A DNA stretch of 20,328 nucleotides from Flavobacterium sp. (GCA_030682755.1 JAUXNR010000247.1:1-20328); one strand, 5' to 3'. Shown: positions 7,617-14,947, counted from the first letter of the stretch. The notes: a model not told the origin generated them from the sequence alone. Program-made: numbers and translations.

Positions 7617-8543
7617 ATGAACATCGAATCTCAAAATCAAATAATTTCAGGTTTTAAACATTTGGAGCTGCTTGCAAATCAAGTGGTGGAAGGTTTTATT
7701 TCTGGAATGCACAAATCGCCTTTTCACGGATTTTCTGCTGAGTTTGCGGAACACAAAGTGTATAATTCAGGAGAATCTACCAAGCATATTGACTGGAAAT
7801 TGTTTGCAAAAACAGATAGGTTATATACCAAACGTTATGAAGAGGAAACTAACCTTAGATGTCATTTGATTGTAGATAATTCCTCTTCAATGCACTATCC
7901 TAAGTTGAAAAATGAGCAGCCTTTTTATGAAAATAAAATTGGATTTTCTGTTTTGGCAAGTGCTGTTTTGATGAATTTATTAAAAAAACAAAGAGATGCG
8001 GTTGGTTTGAGTGTGTATTCGGATTCCTATGAATATTATGCTCCTGAGAAAGGAAGTGATCGTCATCATCGAATGTTATTATCAAAATTAGAAGAGCTTT
8101 TAACGGTTCAAAAGCAAGCTAAACCAACCGATACAATTACTTTTTTGCATCAGATAGCCGAGAAAATGCACCGTCGATCAATGATTATTCTTTTTACGGA
8201 TATGTTTCAAAACGAAAATCAAGAAGCACTTTTTAATGCATTGCAACATTTGAAACACAACAAACACAAGGTGGTGCTTTTTCATGTTATCGATGAAAAA
8301 ACAGAACTTAATTTTGATTTTGATAATGCACCAAGAAAGTTTATTGATTTAGAGTCAGGGGAAATTATTCCGCTTTTTGCCGATACAATTAAATTGGAAT
8401 ATGAAAAAAAGGTGACATCTTATTTCAAAGATTTGGCAATGACTTGTGCTCAAAATAGAATAAAGTATGTTCCGGTGAATGTTGGAGCAGATTTTGAAAA
8501 AATACTAACCACATACTTGGTTGAAAAACAATTGTTTGGGTAG
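7617..8543 (+). CDS. DUF58 domain protein with vWA-like fold
   Basis: A 308-residue protein. The DUF58 signature runs through residues 35-80: HGFSAEFAEHKVYNSGEST, then HIDWKLFAKTDRLY and KRYEEETN. VDNSSSM (D87, S89, S91) is a MIDAS-type metal site of the von Willebrand A fold, and ILFTDMF near 195 fits a later strand of the same fold. No signal peptide or membrane helix is seen, so it is likely cytoplasmic. Family members usually sit beside a MoxR AAA+ ATPase and BatA/BatB-type proteins in Bacteroidetes and take part in MoxR-linked assembly or stress roles; no MoxR gene is in this window, so this copy stands alone here. The biochemical function is unknown. Confidence 0.88.
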   Translation: MNIESQNQIISGFKHLELLANQVVEGFISGMHKSPFHGFSAEFAEHKVYNSGESTKHIDWKLFAKTDRLYTKRYEEETNLRCHLIVDNSSSMHYPKLKNEQPFYENKIGFSVLASAVLMNLLKKQRDAVGLSVYSDSYEYYAPEKGSDRHHRMLLSKLEELLTVQKQAKPTDTITFLHQIAEKMHRRSMIILFTDMFQNENQEALFNALQHLKHNKHKVVLFHVIDEKTELNFDFDNAPRKFIDLESGEIIPLFADTIKLEYEKKVTSYFKDLAMTCAQNRIKYVPVNVGADFEKILTTYLVEKQLFG

Positions 8544-8581
8544 TATTGGGTTTTTTGAAGAAAAAAAAGTAAATAAAATAC

Positions 8582-8611
8582 TTGCAGATATAGAAATCAG
8601 TTGTATATTTG
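8582..8611 (+). promoter_or_regulatory. Consensus promoter of tRNA-Asp
   Basis: TTG at 8582-8584, a 19-base spacer, TATATTTG at 8604-8611. The mature tRNA begins 19 bases later. Confidence 0.7.
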
Positions 8612-8629
8612 CAACCGCAATAAAGCGAT

Positions 8630-8703
8630 GGTTTGGTAGTTCAGTTGGTTAGAATACATGCCTGTCACGCATGGGGTCGCGGGTTCGAGTCCCGTCCAGA
8701 CCG
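8630..8703 (+). tRNA. tRNA-Asp (anticodon GUC)
   Basis: A 74-base cloverleaf. The acceptor stem GGTTTGG pairs with CCAGACC (one T-G pair), with discriminator G. The anticodon loop CTGTCAC gives GTC, which reads Asp codons GAU and GAC. The T arm has the standard GGTTCGAGTCC. CCA is not encoded, so it must be added after transcription. Confidence 0.96.
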
Positions 8704-8713
8704 CTAAATTGGG

Positions 8714-8743
8714 AAAAGCGATTCAGAAATGAATCGCTTTTTT
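8714..8743 (+). terminator. Rho-independent terminator of tRNA-Asp
   Basis: The stem AAAAGCGATTC with GAATCGCTTTT (11 base pairs), loop AGAAAT and a T run, 10 bases after the tRNA. Confidence 0.88.
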
Positions 8744-8790
8744 GCCCAAAAAAGTATTTAAAATAGTTGTGTTGTTTTGGACGACCGAAA

Positions 8791-8860
8791 GGAAGTCCCG
8801 GTTTAGTAGTTAGACCAATGAAAAGCTTTCCACTTTAGTGGATAGCTTTTTTGATTTATG
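8791..8860 (+). repeat. tRNA-proximal repeat, copy 1 (short form)
   Basis: The core at 8818-8859 (42 bases) is identical in all three copies. It holds a hairpin with stem AAAAGCTTTCCAC and GTGGATAGCTTTT (one mismatch), TTTA loop and T run, so it looks like a terminator. Upstream, 8791-8810 matches 9210-9229 at 17 of 20 bases, including the last codons and stop of the GIY-YIG gene (E-V-P-V-stop here, E-V-Q-V-stop there). The first hairpin of copies 2 and 3 is absent and replaced by TTAGACCA. Confidence 0.85.
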
Positions 8861-8868
8861 ATAGTCTT

Positions 8869-8940
8869 GGTTTAGTAGTCTCGTTGTGAACAACGAGATG
8901 AAAAGCTTTCCACTTTAGTGGATAGCTTTTTTGATTTATG
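8869..8940 (+). repeat. tRNA-proximal repeat, copy 2 (long form)
   Basis: Bases 8870-8939 match 9220-9289 at 68 of 70 positions. Two hairpins: TCTCGTTG and CAACGAGA around loop TGAA (8879-8898), then the terminator-like hairpin with T run (8901-8932). It lies 80 bases after the same point of copy 1 and 31 bases before the GIY-YIG start. Confidence 0.88.
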
Positions 8941-8970
8941 GAAGTTTTAAATTATTAGTTTTATTAAATT

Positions 8971-9225
8971 ATGTTTTTCGTATACATTATTTTTTCAGAG
9001 ACCCTTGATGTTTATTATAAAGGATTTACCACAAATCTGGAGGAGCGGATATTATATCATAATTCAGGGAGAAGTAATTATACATCTAAGGCTTCTGATT
9101 GGATTTTGGTTTATTCAAGATCGTATGAAATAAAAAAAGAAGCTCTGTTGGAAGAGAAACGTTTAAAAAAATTAAACAGAGATTCAATTAAAAAATTAAT
9201 TAATAATTTGGAAGTTCAAGTTTAG
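8971..9225 (+). CDS. GIY-YIG nuclease domain protein, small, repeat-flanked
   Basis: An 84-residue protein made of a single GIY-YIG domain. VYII at residues 4-7 and YYKG at 16-19 are the two signature strands (the usual YIG reads YKG), LEERI supplies the catalytic Arg, and ALLEEKRLKK supplies the Glu. Such tiny nucleases are common in flavobacteria beside tRNA and rRNA genes and resemble UPF0213/YhbQ members; their physiological role is not settled. The gene lies between direct repeat copies 2 and 3, and its last codons and stop (TAG at 9223-9225) are inside copy 3, so gene and repeat tail appear to form one unit. No TAnnTTTG promoter precedes it. Activity is uncertain because of the Lys in the second motif. 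Confidence 0.85.
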   Translation: MFFVYIIFSETLDVYYKGFTTNLEERILYHNSGRSNYTSKASDWILVYSRSYEIKKEALLEEKRLKKLNRDSIKKLINNLEVQV

Positions 9226-9289
9226 TAGTCTCGTTGCTAACAACGAGATGAAAAGCTTTCCACTTTAGTGGATAGCTTTTTTGATTTAT
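9210..9289 (+). repeat. tRNA-proximal repeat, copy 3 (long form), ends the GIY-YIG gene
   Basis: It is near-identical to copy 2 (only the first hairpin loop differs: CTAA instead of TGAA, with the 8-base-pair stem intact). GTTCAAGTT at 9214-9222 resembles the tRNA T-loop consensus. The second hairpin with T run (9251-9282) probably terminates the GIY-YIG transcript. Confidence 0.88.
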
Positions 9290-9308
9290 AGTAGTTTCCC
9301 GCTCAGTT

Positions 9309-9336
9309 TGTCATTCCGACTTCAGGAGGAATCTCA
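9309..9336 (+). repeat. Intergenic palindromic repeat, GTCATTCCGA type
   Basis: GTCATTCC followed by GAGGAATC forms an imperfect inverted repeat. It shares the GTCATTC start with the element at 20131-20156. Elements of this kind are scattered in Bacteroidetes genomes. It sits just before the RluE-like gene, and the GGAGGA inside it is 25 bases from the start, too far for a usual ribosome binding site. Confidence 0.5.
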
Positions 9337-9353
9337 TAAGGAATTAAAATAAT

Positions 9354-9926
9354 ATGATAAACCACCGCCACTTTTTAATTTACAAACCTTACGGCTACCT
9401 TAGTCAGTTTGTCTATGAGCTGAAGCGGACCAAAAAGTTGTTGGGAGAATTACATGATTTTCCTCCCGGAACCATGGCAATTGGTCGTTTAGACGAAGAT
9501 TCAGAAGGCTTGCTCATTCTCACTACAGATGGCATGATGAGTGAATTGGTGCGAAGTAAAAAAGTGGAAAAAGAATATTATGCTCAAGTAGATGGCATCA
9601 TCACACAAGAAGCCGTTAATCAACTTCAAGACGGAGTGTTAATTGGTTTTAAAGGAACCAAATACAAAACCAAAAAATGCCAGGCAAAATTAATTGACGA
9701 CCCAAATCTTCCGTTGCGTACCCAAAAAATACGTGATGAACGACATGGGCCAACCTCTTGGGTTTCCATTACACTAACCGAAGGTAAGTTTAGGCAAGTG
9801 CGTAAAATGACTTCTGCTGTAGGTTTTCCCACTTTGCGTTTAGTTCGAATGCGAATTGGGACCTTTCATTTAAATAATTTACAATCGGGAGAAGTTATGG
9901 AGATTGATAGTATTTTGGGGGTTTAA
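9354..9926 (+). CDS. rluE: Pseudouridine synthase, RsuA/RluE family
   Basis: A 190-residue enzyme that would convert a uridine of 23S rRNA to pseudouridine. The RsuA-type catalytic motif is GRLDEDSEGLLILTTDG with Asp47; LIYKPYGYLSQF near the N-terminus and EGKFRQVRKM near 142 are further family motifs. It has no S4 RNA-binding domain, which fits RluE rather than RluB, RluF or RsuA. The target position (U2457 in E. coli) is inferred by family. The start at 9354 gives the normal family N-terminus. It converges on the membrane-protein gene with an 11-base gap and no visible terminator. Confidence 0.88.
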   Translation: MINHRHFLIYKPYGYLSQFVYELKRTKKLLGELHDFPPGTMAIGRLDEDSEGLLILTTDGMMSELVRSKKVEKEYYAQVDGIITQEAVNQLQDGVLIGFKGTKYKTKKCQAKLIDDPNLPLRTQKIRDERHGPTSWVSITLTEGKFRQVRKMTSAVGFPTLRLVRMRIGTFHLNNLQSGEVMEIDSILGV

Positions 9927-9937
9927 ATTTTTTTGAA

Positions 9938-11224
9938 TTATAATACAGGATAAAATAATATGTTGAACAGAAAATCAGATGATTTATCTCTTTTGTCAAT
10001 TAATTTTTTTTGCTTAATGAGATTTGACTTCTCAGGCTCATAGTAAAGTGTGTCAATTTCATAAATAGTGATAATTTCATTTTCATTAATCTTTAAAGGT
10101 TCAAGATGAGTTTTTTTATTAGTCAATATTTTTAATATGGAATCATTATTAACATAAGTCGAATAATATTTTTCTAAATATTTGAAATATGCCTGAAAAT
10201 ATTGCCTGTTGCTATTAAATTTCGCATGCATTCTCAAAGAATCTGATATTTTCATATCAGTATCAACAATTTTTGTAAAAGATTTTTTAAGAGAATCTAA
10301 CCTCATTTTTGTTGATTGAGCTTTTGTATTTGAATTTTTGGTTAAATTTAAACTTGATATATGAGATTTATTTAACGAGAATAAAATAGAATCATATTCA
10401 ATTAATTTTTTTTCACTTTTAATTTTAGATAATTCATAAAATTCACCTAATAGTTGATGATTAACAAATTGAGGACTAAAGTTAATTAGCTGATTTAATT
10501 CATCAACTTCTAATAATACAAAATATTTATCATCTAATATAAATCTTTCAGCATGAGAAGAATTTATGAAAAAATTTCTAAATTCCGTAGTTGGAGTATT
10601 TAAAGTCGAATAATTGTCAGCATTTTTCAATTCAAAACTAATTTCAAAAATTGAAAAAATTAAGAAAACGGAAATAAAGATGACATAATTTATAAAAAAG
10701 CTTAATACTTTAACCCAAAGTTTCATTTTAGCAACTAGTAAGTATACAATCATATAACCTATAAGAACTAAAACGATAAAATTTTCAATTACAACAAATA
10801 AATTTTCTGAATCAAACCAATTTGTCATTAACAAAAAGAGAATTAATATTGGTGTACTTTGAAATTTAAAAATCAAAAATAATCTAAAAAGTCTGTTACT
10901 TTTTATTTTCTTCTTAGATAAAAAATTGCAAATTTTAAAAGATGGGTAAAATAAAATGAAAGGAACAATTGTAGATAACAAGTCTAAAAATAATAACTGA
11001 ATTGTTTTTTGTGGTTCTTGAATTATATAAAATAAAAAAATTCCATAATAAATAATGTTTAATATAATAAAATCAAAACTAGATTTTCTAATATTGATGG
11101 CTTTCATCCATGATTTATAAGGATGAGTGAAAAGGCTAATATAAGTAGACAGATGAACTCCAAATTCCTTTATGGTCAATTTATCTATTATAGTTTTAGT
11201 TAAATCATGTTTTGATTTTTCCAT
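9938..11224 (-). CDS. Multi-pass membrane protein of unknown function
   Basis: I do not recognise the family with confidence. From the ATG at 11224 the protein has 428 residues. The N-terminal 45 residues are polar and contain LFTHPYKSW, a little like Yip1-family proteins. Five hydrophobic segments follow at about 50-68, 76-98, 112-134, 142-164 and 168-193. The last 230 residues are polar, rich in Lys, Ser, Asn and Asp, and mostly helical, so a large soluble domain lies on one side of the membrane. An in-frame TTG at 11278 would add 18 residues and was not preferred. It lies 67 bases downstream of tspO on the same strand and may be co-transcribed. Base use is more AT-rich than the flanking genes, which hints at an accessory or fast-evolving gene. 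Confidence 0.7.
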   Translation of the reverse strand: MEKSKHDLTKTIIDKLTIKEFGVHLSTYISLFTHPYKSWMKAINIRKSSFDFIILNIIYYGIFLFYIIQEPQKTIQLLFLDLLSTIVPFILFYPSFKICNFLSKKKIKSNRLFRLFLIFKFQSTPILILFLLMTNWFDSENLFVVIENFIVLVLIGYMIVYLLVAKMKLWVKVLSFFINYVIFISVFLIFSIFEISFELKNADNYSTLNTPTTEFRNFFINSSHAERFILDDKYFVLLEVDELNQLINFSPQFVNHQLLGEFYELSKIKSEKKLIEYDSILFSLNKSHISSLNLTKNSNTKAQSTKMRLDSLKKSFTKIVDTDMKISDSLRMHAKFNSNRQYFQAYFKYLEKYYSTYVNNDSILKILTNKKTHLEPLKINENEIITIYEIDTLYYEPEKSNLIKQKKLIDKRDKSSDFLFNILFYPVL

Positions 11225-11268
11225 TGATTGTTCATTGTAATTATTGTTTGATAAAGGGAATATTCTGT

Positions 11269-11293
11269 AGATTTTCAAAAATATTGAAAATCT
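11269..11293. repeat. Perfect 10-base-pair inverted repeat at the tspO stop
   Basis: AGATTTTCAA, loop AAATA, TTGAAAATCT. It overlaps the first two bases of the tspO stop codon on the minus strand. There is no long T run on either side, so it may be a weak terminator or a processing site between tspO and the membrane-protein gene. Confidence 0.45.
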
Positions 11294-11768
11294 ATCTATT
11301 CAACCACCAAATACTTCCATTCAAAATCGTTGCAAAACCAACCCAAAGTAAATACGGAATCATCAATTTTGCGGCTAGTGCATCAATGGGTTTGAATTTT
11401 TTAATGGTTTCTAAAATCAATAATCCCAATAATAAAATTTCAATCAAGGCTAATAAAGTATTGTTTAGTCCAAAAAACAAAAAGCTCCAAATGGCATTTA
11501 AAATTAATTGAATAGTAAAAAGCAATAATGCATTTTTAACCAAATCAGGTGATTGGTTTTTTTTTGACCAAATTAATCCTGCACTAATTCCCATCATAAT
11601 GTAAAGAATAGTCCAAACCGGAGCAAAAATCCAGTTGGGCGGATTAAAAAAAGGTTTAGTTAAAGTTGGATACCAAGTTTGAATGGATGATTGTGTTGCC
11701 ATTCCCGAAGCATATCCAACCGAAAGACAAATAATTACGGCAACTATAATTTTAATGGTTTTTGACAT
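11292..11768 (-). CDS. tspO: TspO/MBR family membrane protein
   Basis: A 158-residue protein of the tryptophan-rich TspO (peripheral benzodiazepine receptor) family, normally five membrane helices that bind porphyrins and other tetrapyrroles. The family signature runs from residue 32: WYPTLTKPFFNPPNWIFAP, then VWTILYIMMG. A Trp-rich C-terminus (LLWVGFATILNGSIWWLN) fits the last helix. The start at 11768 (MSKTIKII) was preferred over a TTG at 11792 that would add eight residues. It is transcribed away from mvaD, and the divergent gap holds one promoter element for each gene. Confidence 0.93.
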   Translation of the reverse strand: MSKTIKIIVAVIICLSVGYASGMATQSSIQTWYPTLTKPFFNPPNWIFAPVWTILYIMMGISAGLIWSKKNQSPDLVKNALLLFTIQLILNAIWSFLFFGLNNTLLALIEILLLGLLILETIKKFKPIDALAAKLMIPYLLWVGFATILNGSIWWLNR

Positions 11769-11780
11769 AATTCTTTTTTT

Positions 11781-11788
11781 CAAAAGTA
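11781..11788 (-). promoter_or_regulatory. -7 element of the tspO promoter
   Basis: Read on the minus strand it is TACTTTTG, an exact TAnnTTTG match, 12 bases before the tspO ATG. This short leader also supports the start at 11768. Confidence 0.5.
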
Positions 11789-11829
11789 ACAATTCTAGTC
11801 ACTAAAAACAGCTACTCCATCAAAAAATG

Positions 11830-11837
11830 TATCTTTG
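11830..11837 (+). promoter_or_regulatory. -7 element of the mvaD promoter
   Basis: TATCTTTG, 14 bases before the mvaD ATG, would give a leader of roughly ten bases. No clear -33 TTG is seen. Confidence 0.5.
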
Positions 11838-11851
11838 CCAAAAAAAGAAAT

Positions 11852-12940
11852 ATGCTGTCTTCTTCAGATTTTATTCCTAAAAATTATTCGAAAATAATCG
11901 AAAATGGAAGTTTTCAATGGTCGGCTCCCAGTAATATCGCCTTAGTGAAATATTGGGGAAAAAAGGAAAATCAAATTCCGGCCAATCCGTCCATAAGTTT
12001 TACGTTGAAAAATTGTAAAACCATAACAAAACTTTCTTTCTCTAAAATTGAAAGAGCAGAAAATTTTTCATTCGATTTGTTATTTGAAGGAAAACCAAAA
12101 GAATCATTCCGACCAAAAATTCAAAAATTTTTGGAAAGAGTTGAAGTTTATTTACCTTTTTTAAAAGATTATCATTTTATAGTTGACACACACAATACAT
12201 TTCCACACAGTTCCGGAATTGCGTCTTCAGCCTCCGGAATGGCAGCATTAGCTGTAAACTTTATGAGTTTGGAAAAGGAGTTAAATCCAACAATGACCGA
12301 AGACTATTTTAACCAAAAAGCTTCATTTTTGTCCCGATTAGGTTCAGGAAGTGCTTGCCGAAGCATTAAAGGCGAAGTGGTTATTTGGGGAAATCATCAA
12401 GAAACTGAAGCTAGTTCTGATTTATTTGGGATTGAATTTTCAAATCTTCATCCTAATTTTAAAAATTATCAAGACACTATTTTATTAGTAGATAAAGGTG
12501 AAAAACAAGTTTCTAGCACATTAGGCCACGATTTGATGAATGGTCATCCGTATGCCGAAAAACGATTTGAACAAGCTCATCATAATTTATCGGAAATTAA
12601 ATCTATTTTAACCAAAGGTGATGTCAATGAATTTGTGAAACTAGTTGAAAGTGAGGCATTAACCCTTCATTCGATGATGATGACATCAATGCCGTATTTT
12701 ATTCTGATGAAACCTAACACATTGGAAATCATCAACAAAATTTGGAAATTTAGACAAGAAACATCAATCCAAGTTTGTTTCACATTAGATGCCGGAGCAA
12801 ATGTGCATGTACTTTATCCAGCAAACGTTCGTGATGAAGTTTTGCAATTTATTAAGAGTGAATTAGTTGTACATTGTCAAAACGAGCAGTATATTTGCGA
12901 TGAAATTGGTGTTGGAGCGATTCAACTAAGTGATTTTTGA
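11852..12940 (+). CDS. mvaD: Diphosphomevalonate decarboxylase
   Basis: A 362-residue GHMP-family enzyme that uses ATP to decarboxylate mevalonate 5-diphosphate to isopentenyl diphosphate, the last step of the mevalonate pathway; cytoplasmic. Signatures: APSNIALVKYWGK at 25-37; the ATP-binding loop SSGIASSASGMAALAV at 120-135; LSRLGSGSACRS at 160-171; and FTLDAGANVHVL with Asp313, the catalytic Asp by analogy with FTMDAGPNV in other members. Length and motif order are normal. It heads a run of same-strand isoprenoid genes, with mevalonate kinase 33 bases downstream. Confidence 0.95.
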   Translation: MLSSSDFIPKNYSKIIENGSFQWSAPSNIALVKYWGKKENQIPANPSISFTLKNCKTITKLSFSKIERAENFSFDLLFEGKPKESFRPKIQKFLERVEVYLPFLKDYHFIVDTHNTFPHSSGIASSASGMAALAVNFMSLEKELNPTMTEDYFNQKASFLSRLGSGSACRSIKGEVVIWGNHQETEASSDLFGIEFSNLHPNFKNYQDTILLVDKGEKQVSSTLGHDLMNGHPYAEKRFEQAHHNLSEIKSILTKGDVNEFVKLVESEALTLHSMMMTSMPYFILMKPNTLEIINKIWKFRQETSIQVCFTLDAGANVHVLYPANVRDEVLQFIKSELVVHCQNEQYICDEIGVGAIQLSDF

Positions 12941-12941
12941 T

Positions 12942-12949
12942 TATCTTTA
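12942..12949 (+). promoter_or_regulatory. Possible internal -7 element before mevalonate kinase
   Basis: TATCTTTA (7 of 8) directly after the mvaD stop, 24 bases before the next start codon. It could add transcription of the downstream genes. Confidence 0.3.
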
Positions 12950-12973
12950 CCAAACATTAATAGAAATAGTTAC

Positions 12974-13912
12974 ATGAAAGGACCACTTTTTTACTCAAAA
13001 ATTCTTCTGTTTGGAGAATACGGAATCATCAAAGATTCAAAAGGACTTTCTATCCCATATAATTTTTACAACGGTGCGTTAAAGGTGGACGAAAATCCGT
13101 CTAACGAAGCCATCAAATCTAATGAAAGCTTACGAAGATTTGCTTTGTATTTAGAACAATTACAAGCGGATCAACCGGAGTTGGTAACGTTCAATTTAGA
13201 AATGCTTCACCAAGATATTCAAAGAGGAATGTATTTTGATTCCTCCATTCCACAAGGATATGGTGTGGGAAGCAGCGGAGCTTTAGTAGCTGCGATTTAT
13301 GACAAATATGCCAACAACAAAATCACCGTTTTAGAGAATTTAACCCGCGAAAAATTATTGCAGTTGAAAGCAGTTTTTTCGCAAATGGAATCCTTTTTCC
13401 ACGGAAAAAGTTCAGGATTAGATCCGTTAAATAGTTATTTGAGTTTGCCAATTCTTATCAATTCTAAGGATAACATTGAGCCAACAGGAATTCCTTCACA
13501 AAGTACGCAAGGAAAAGGAGCTGTCTTTCTGTTAGATTCAGGAATTGTTGGAGAAACAGCACCTATGGTTACTATTTTTATGGAAAACTTAAAAGACAAA
13601 GGTTTCCGTAGCATGCTTAAAAATCAATTTGTGAAACATACTGATGCTTGTGTTGAAAATTTCCTCCAAGGTGATTTAAAAGCATTATTTTCCAATACAA
13701 AAAAACTATCTAAAGTGGTTTTAAATAATTTTAAACCGATGATTCCGGAGCAATTTCATCAGATTTGGCAAAACGGAATTGAAACAAACGACTATTATTT
13801 AAAACTGTGTGGTTCAGGTGGCGGTGGTTATATTTTAGGGTTTACTCAAGATTTTGAAAAAGCTAAAGCCGCTTTAAAAGACCACAAACTTGAAGTGGTT
13901 TATCACTTTTAA
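12974..13912 (+). CDS. Mevalonate kinase-like GHMP kinase
   Basis: A 312-residue GHMP kinase. Motif 1 is KILLFGEYGII (9-19), motif 2 is IPQGYGVGSSGALVA (92-106), and motif 3 is LCGSGGGGYILGF (278-290). HGKSSGLDPLNS with Asp150 matches the catalytic Asp region of mevalonate kinases, so phosphorylation of mevalonate is the best reading. Phosphomevalonate kinase cannot be excluded from sequence alone, since the two are related and no second GHMP kinase is in view. It lies between mvaD and the prenyltransferase gene, all on the plus strand, so the three probably work in isoprenoid supply. Confidence 0.88.
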   Translation: MKGPLFYSKILLFGEYGIIKDSKGLSIPYNFYNGALKVDENPSNEAIKSNESLRRFALYLEQLQADQPELVTFNLEMLHQDIQRGMYFDSSIPQGYGVGSSGALVAAIYDKYANNKITVLENLTREKLLQLKAVFSQMESFFHGKSSGLDPLNSYLSLPILINSKDNIEPTGIPSQSTQGKGAVFLLDSGIVGETAPMVTIFMENLKDKGFRSMLKNQFVKHTDACVENFLQGDLKALFSNTKKLSKVVLNNFKPMIPEQFHQIWQNGIETNDYYLKLCGSGGGGYILGFTQDFEKAKAALKDHKLEVVYHF

Positions 13913-13961
13913 TACAACCTAATTTCCAAAATTACACCTTCGCTGAAGGAAAGGAAAATCT

Positions 13962-14915
13962 ATGGCACTATCTAGAAAGCATAAGTTGATTTTAATGAAA
14001 ATTATCAGTTTGTTTTCTGTAGTGAGAGGTTATAATATTCCTATAATTGTTTTAGCACAATATTTAGCCGCCATTTTTATTCTTTCAGATAATCATCGGG
14101 CTTTAGAGGTTTTGCTGGATTTTAATTTGTTTATAATTGTTTTAGCGTCAACATTAACTATTGCTTCGGGTTATATCATTAATAGTTTTTATGACAGCAA
14201 AAAAGATTTAATCAATAAGCCAAATAAAACGTTATTAGATCGTTTGGTGTCACAAAAAACCAAGTTACAGGTTTATTTCAGCATTAATTTTTTTGTTTTC
14301 TTGATTGCTTTTTTAGTGTCATGGCGTGCGGTTTTGTTTTTTTCTGTTTATATTTTTCTAATTTGGTTTTATTCCCACAAGGTTAAAAAATATCCAATTA
14401 TCGGAAATTTAATGGCAGCAATTTTAGCCGTTTTACCCTTTTTCGGAATTTTATTGCATTATCAAAAAATTGATATCATACTTGAAAATGTAAACAATGA
14501 AAAATATTATGTCATTTTTGCACACGCTTCTTTTCTTTTTTTATTGATATTAATTCGTGAGATGATTAAAGATTTAGAAAATATCAAAGGCGATTTAGTT
14601 CAAAATTATCAAACCATTCCAATACTTTATGGTGAAACTATCTCCAAGACAGCTATTACTTTTTTAACCTTATTAACTGTAGTTCCGGTTTATATTTTAA
14701 TTGAAGTGGTTGATGTGGGATATATGGATATTTATTTTTACATCAGTTTTATTATATTACTTTTTTTCTTGCTTAAACTTTGGAGGTCAACTTCAAAGGA
14801 AAATTATGTGTTGTTGCATAATATCTTAAAATTAATAATTGTGGCGGGAGTTTTCAGTATCATCTTGATTAAACCGTCTGTTGTTATTCATGGTAAAGAA
14901 GTTCTAAATCTTTAA
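13962..14915 (+). CDS. UbiA-family prenyltransferase (geranylgeranylglycerol-phosphate geranylgeranyltransferase-like)
   Basis: A 317-residue integral membrane protein with about eight or nine hydrophobic segments. The two Asp-rich UbiA motifs are NSFYDSKKDLIN (74-85, with D78 and D82) and DLENIKGD (204-211), which bind prenyl diphosphate through Mg. The VVRGYNIPIIVLAQYLAA start is typical of flavobacterial proteins annotated as geranylgeranylglycerol-phosphate geranylgeranyltransferase, an archaeal lipid enzyme family. Whether it makes an ether lipid or prenylates another acceptor, such as a quinone precursor, cannot be told from sequence. It follows mevalonate kinase by 49 bases. ATG 13962 was kept; Met12 is an alternative start. 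Confidence 0.85.
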   Translation: MALSRKHKLILMKIISLFSVVRGYNIPIIVLAQYLAAIFILSDNHRALEVLLDFNLFIIVLASTLTIASGYIINSFYDSKKDLINKPNKTLLDRLVSQKTKLQVYFSINFFVFLIAFLVSWRAVLFFSVYIFLIWFYSHKVKKYPIIGNLMAAILAVLPFFGILLHYQKIDIILENVNNEKYYVIFAHASFLFLLILIREMIKDLENIKGDLVQNYQTIPILYGETISKTAITFLTLLTVVPVYILIEVVDVGYMDIYFYISFIILLFFLLKLWRSTSKENYVLLHNILKLIIVAGVFSIILIKPSVVIHGKEVLNL

Positions 14916-14939
14916 AAACCAACCAAGCATCAAATTGCC

Positions 14940-14947
14940 TATCTTTG
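14940..14947 (+). promoter_or_regulatory. -7 element before the RluB-like gene
   Basis: TATCTTTG, an exact TAnnTTTG match, 16 bases before the start at 14964. The pseudouridine synthase gene thus seems separately transcribed from the isoprenoid genes. Confidence 0.5.

Noticed and set aside
8818..9289. CRISPR array
   Set aside because: Only three repeats, at 80 and 350 bases apart, each with a terminator hairpin, and one spacer is a gene; no cas genes.
11212..11511. Plus-strand frame opposite tspO
   Set aside because: TspO on the other strand has a clear family signature; this frame has none.
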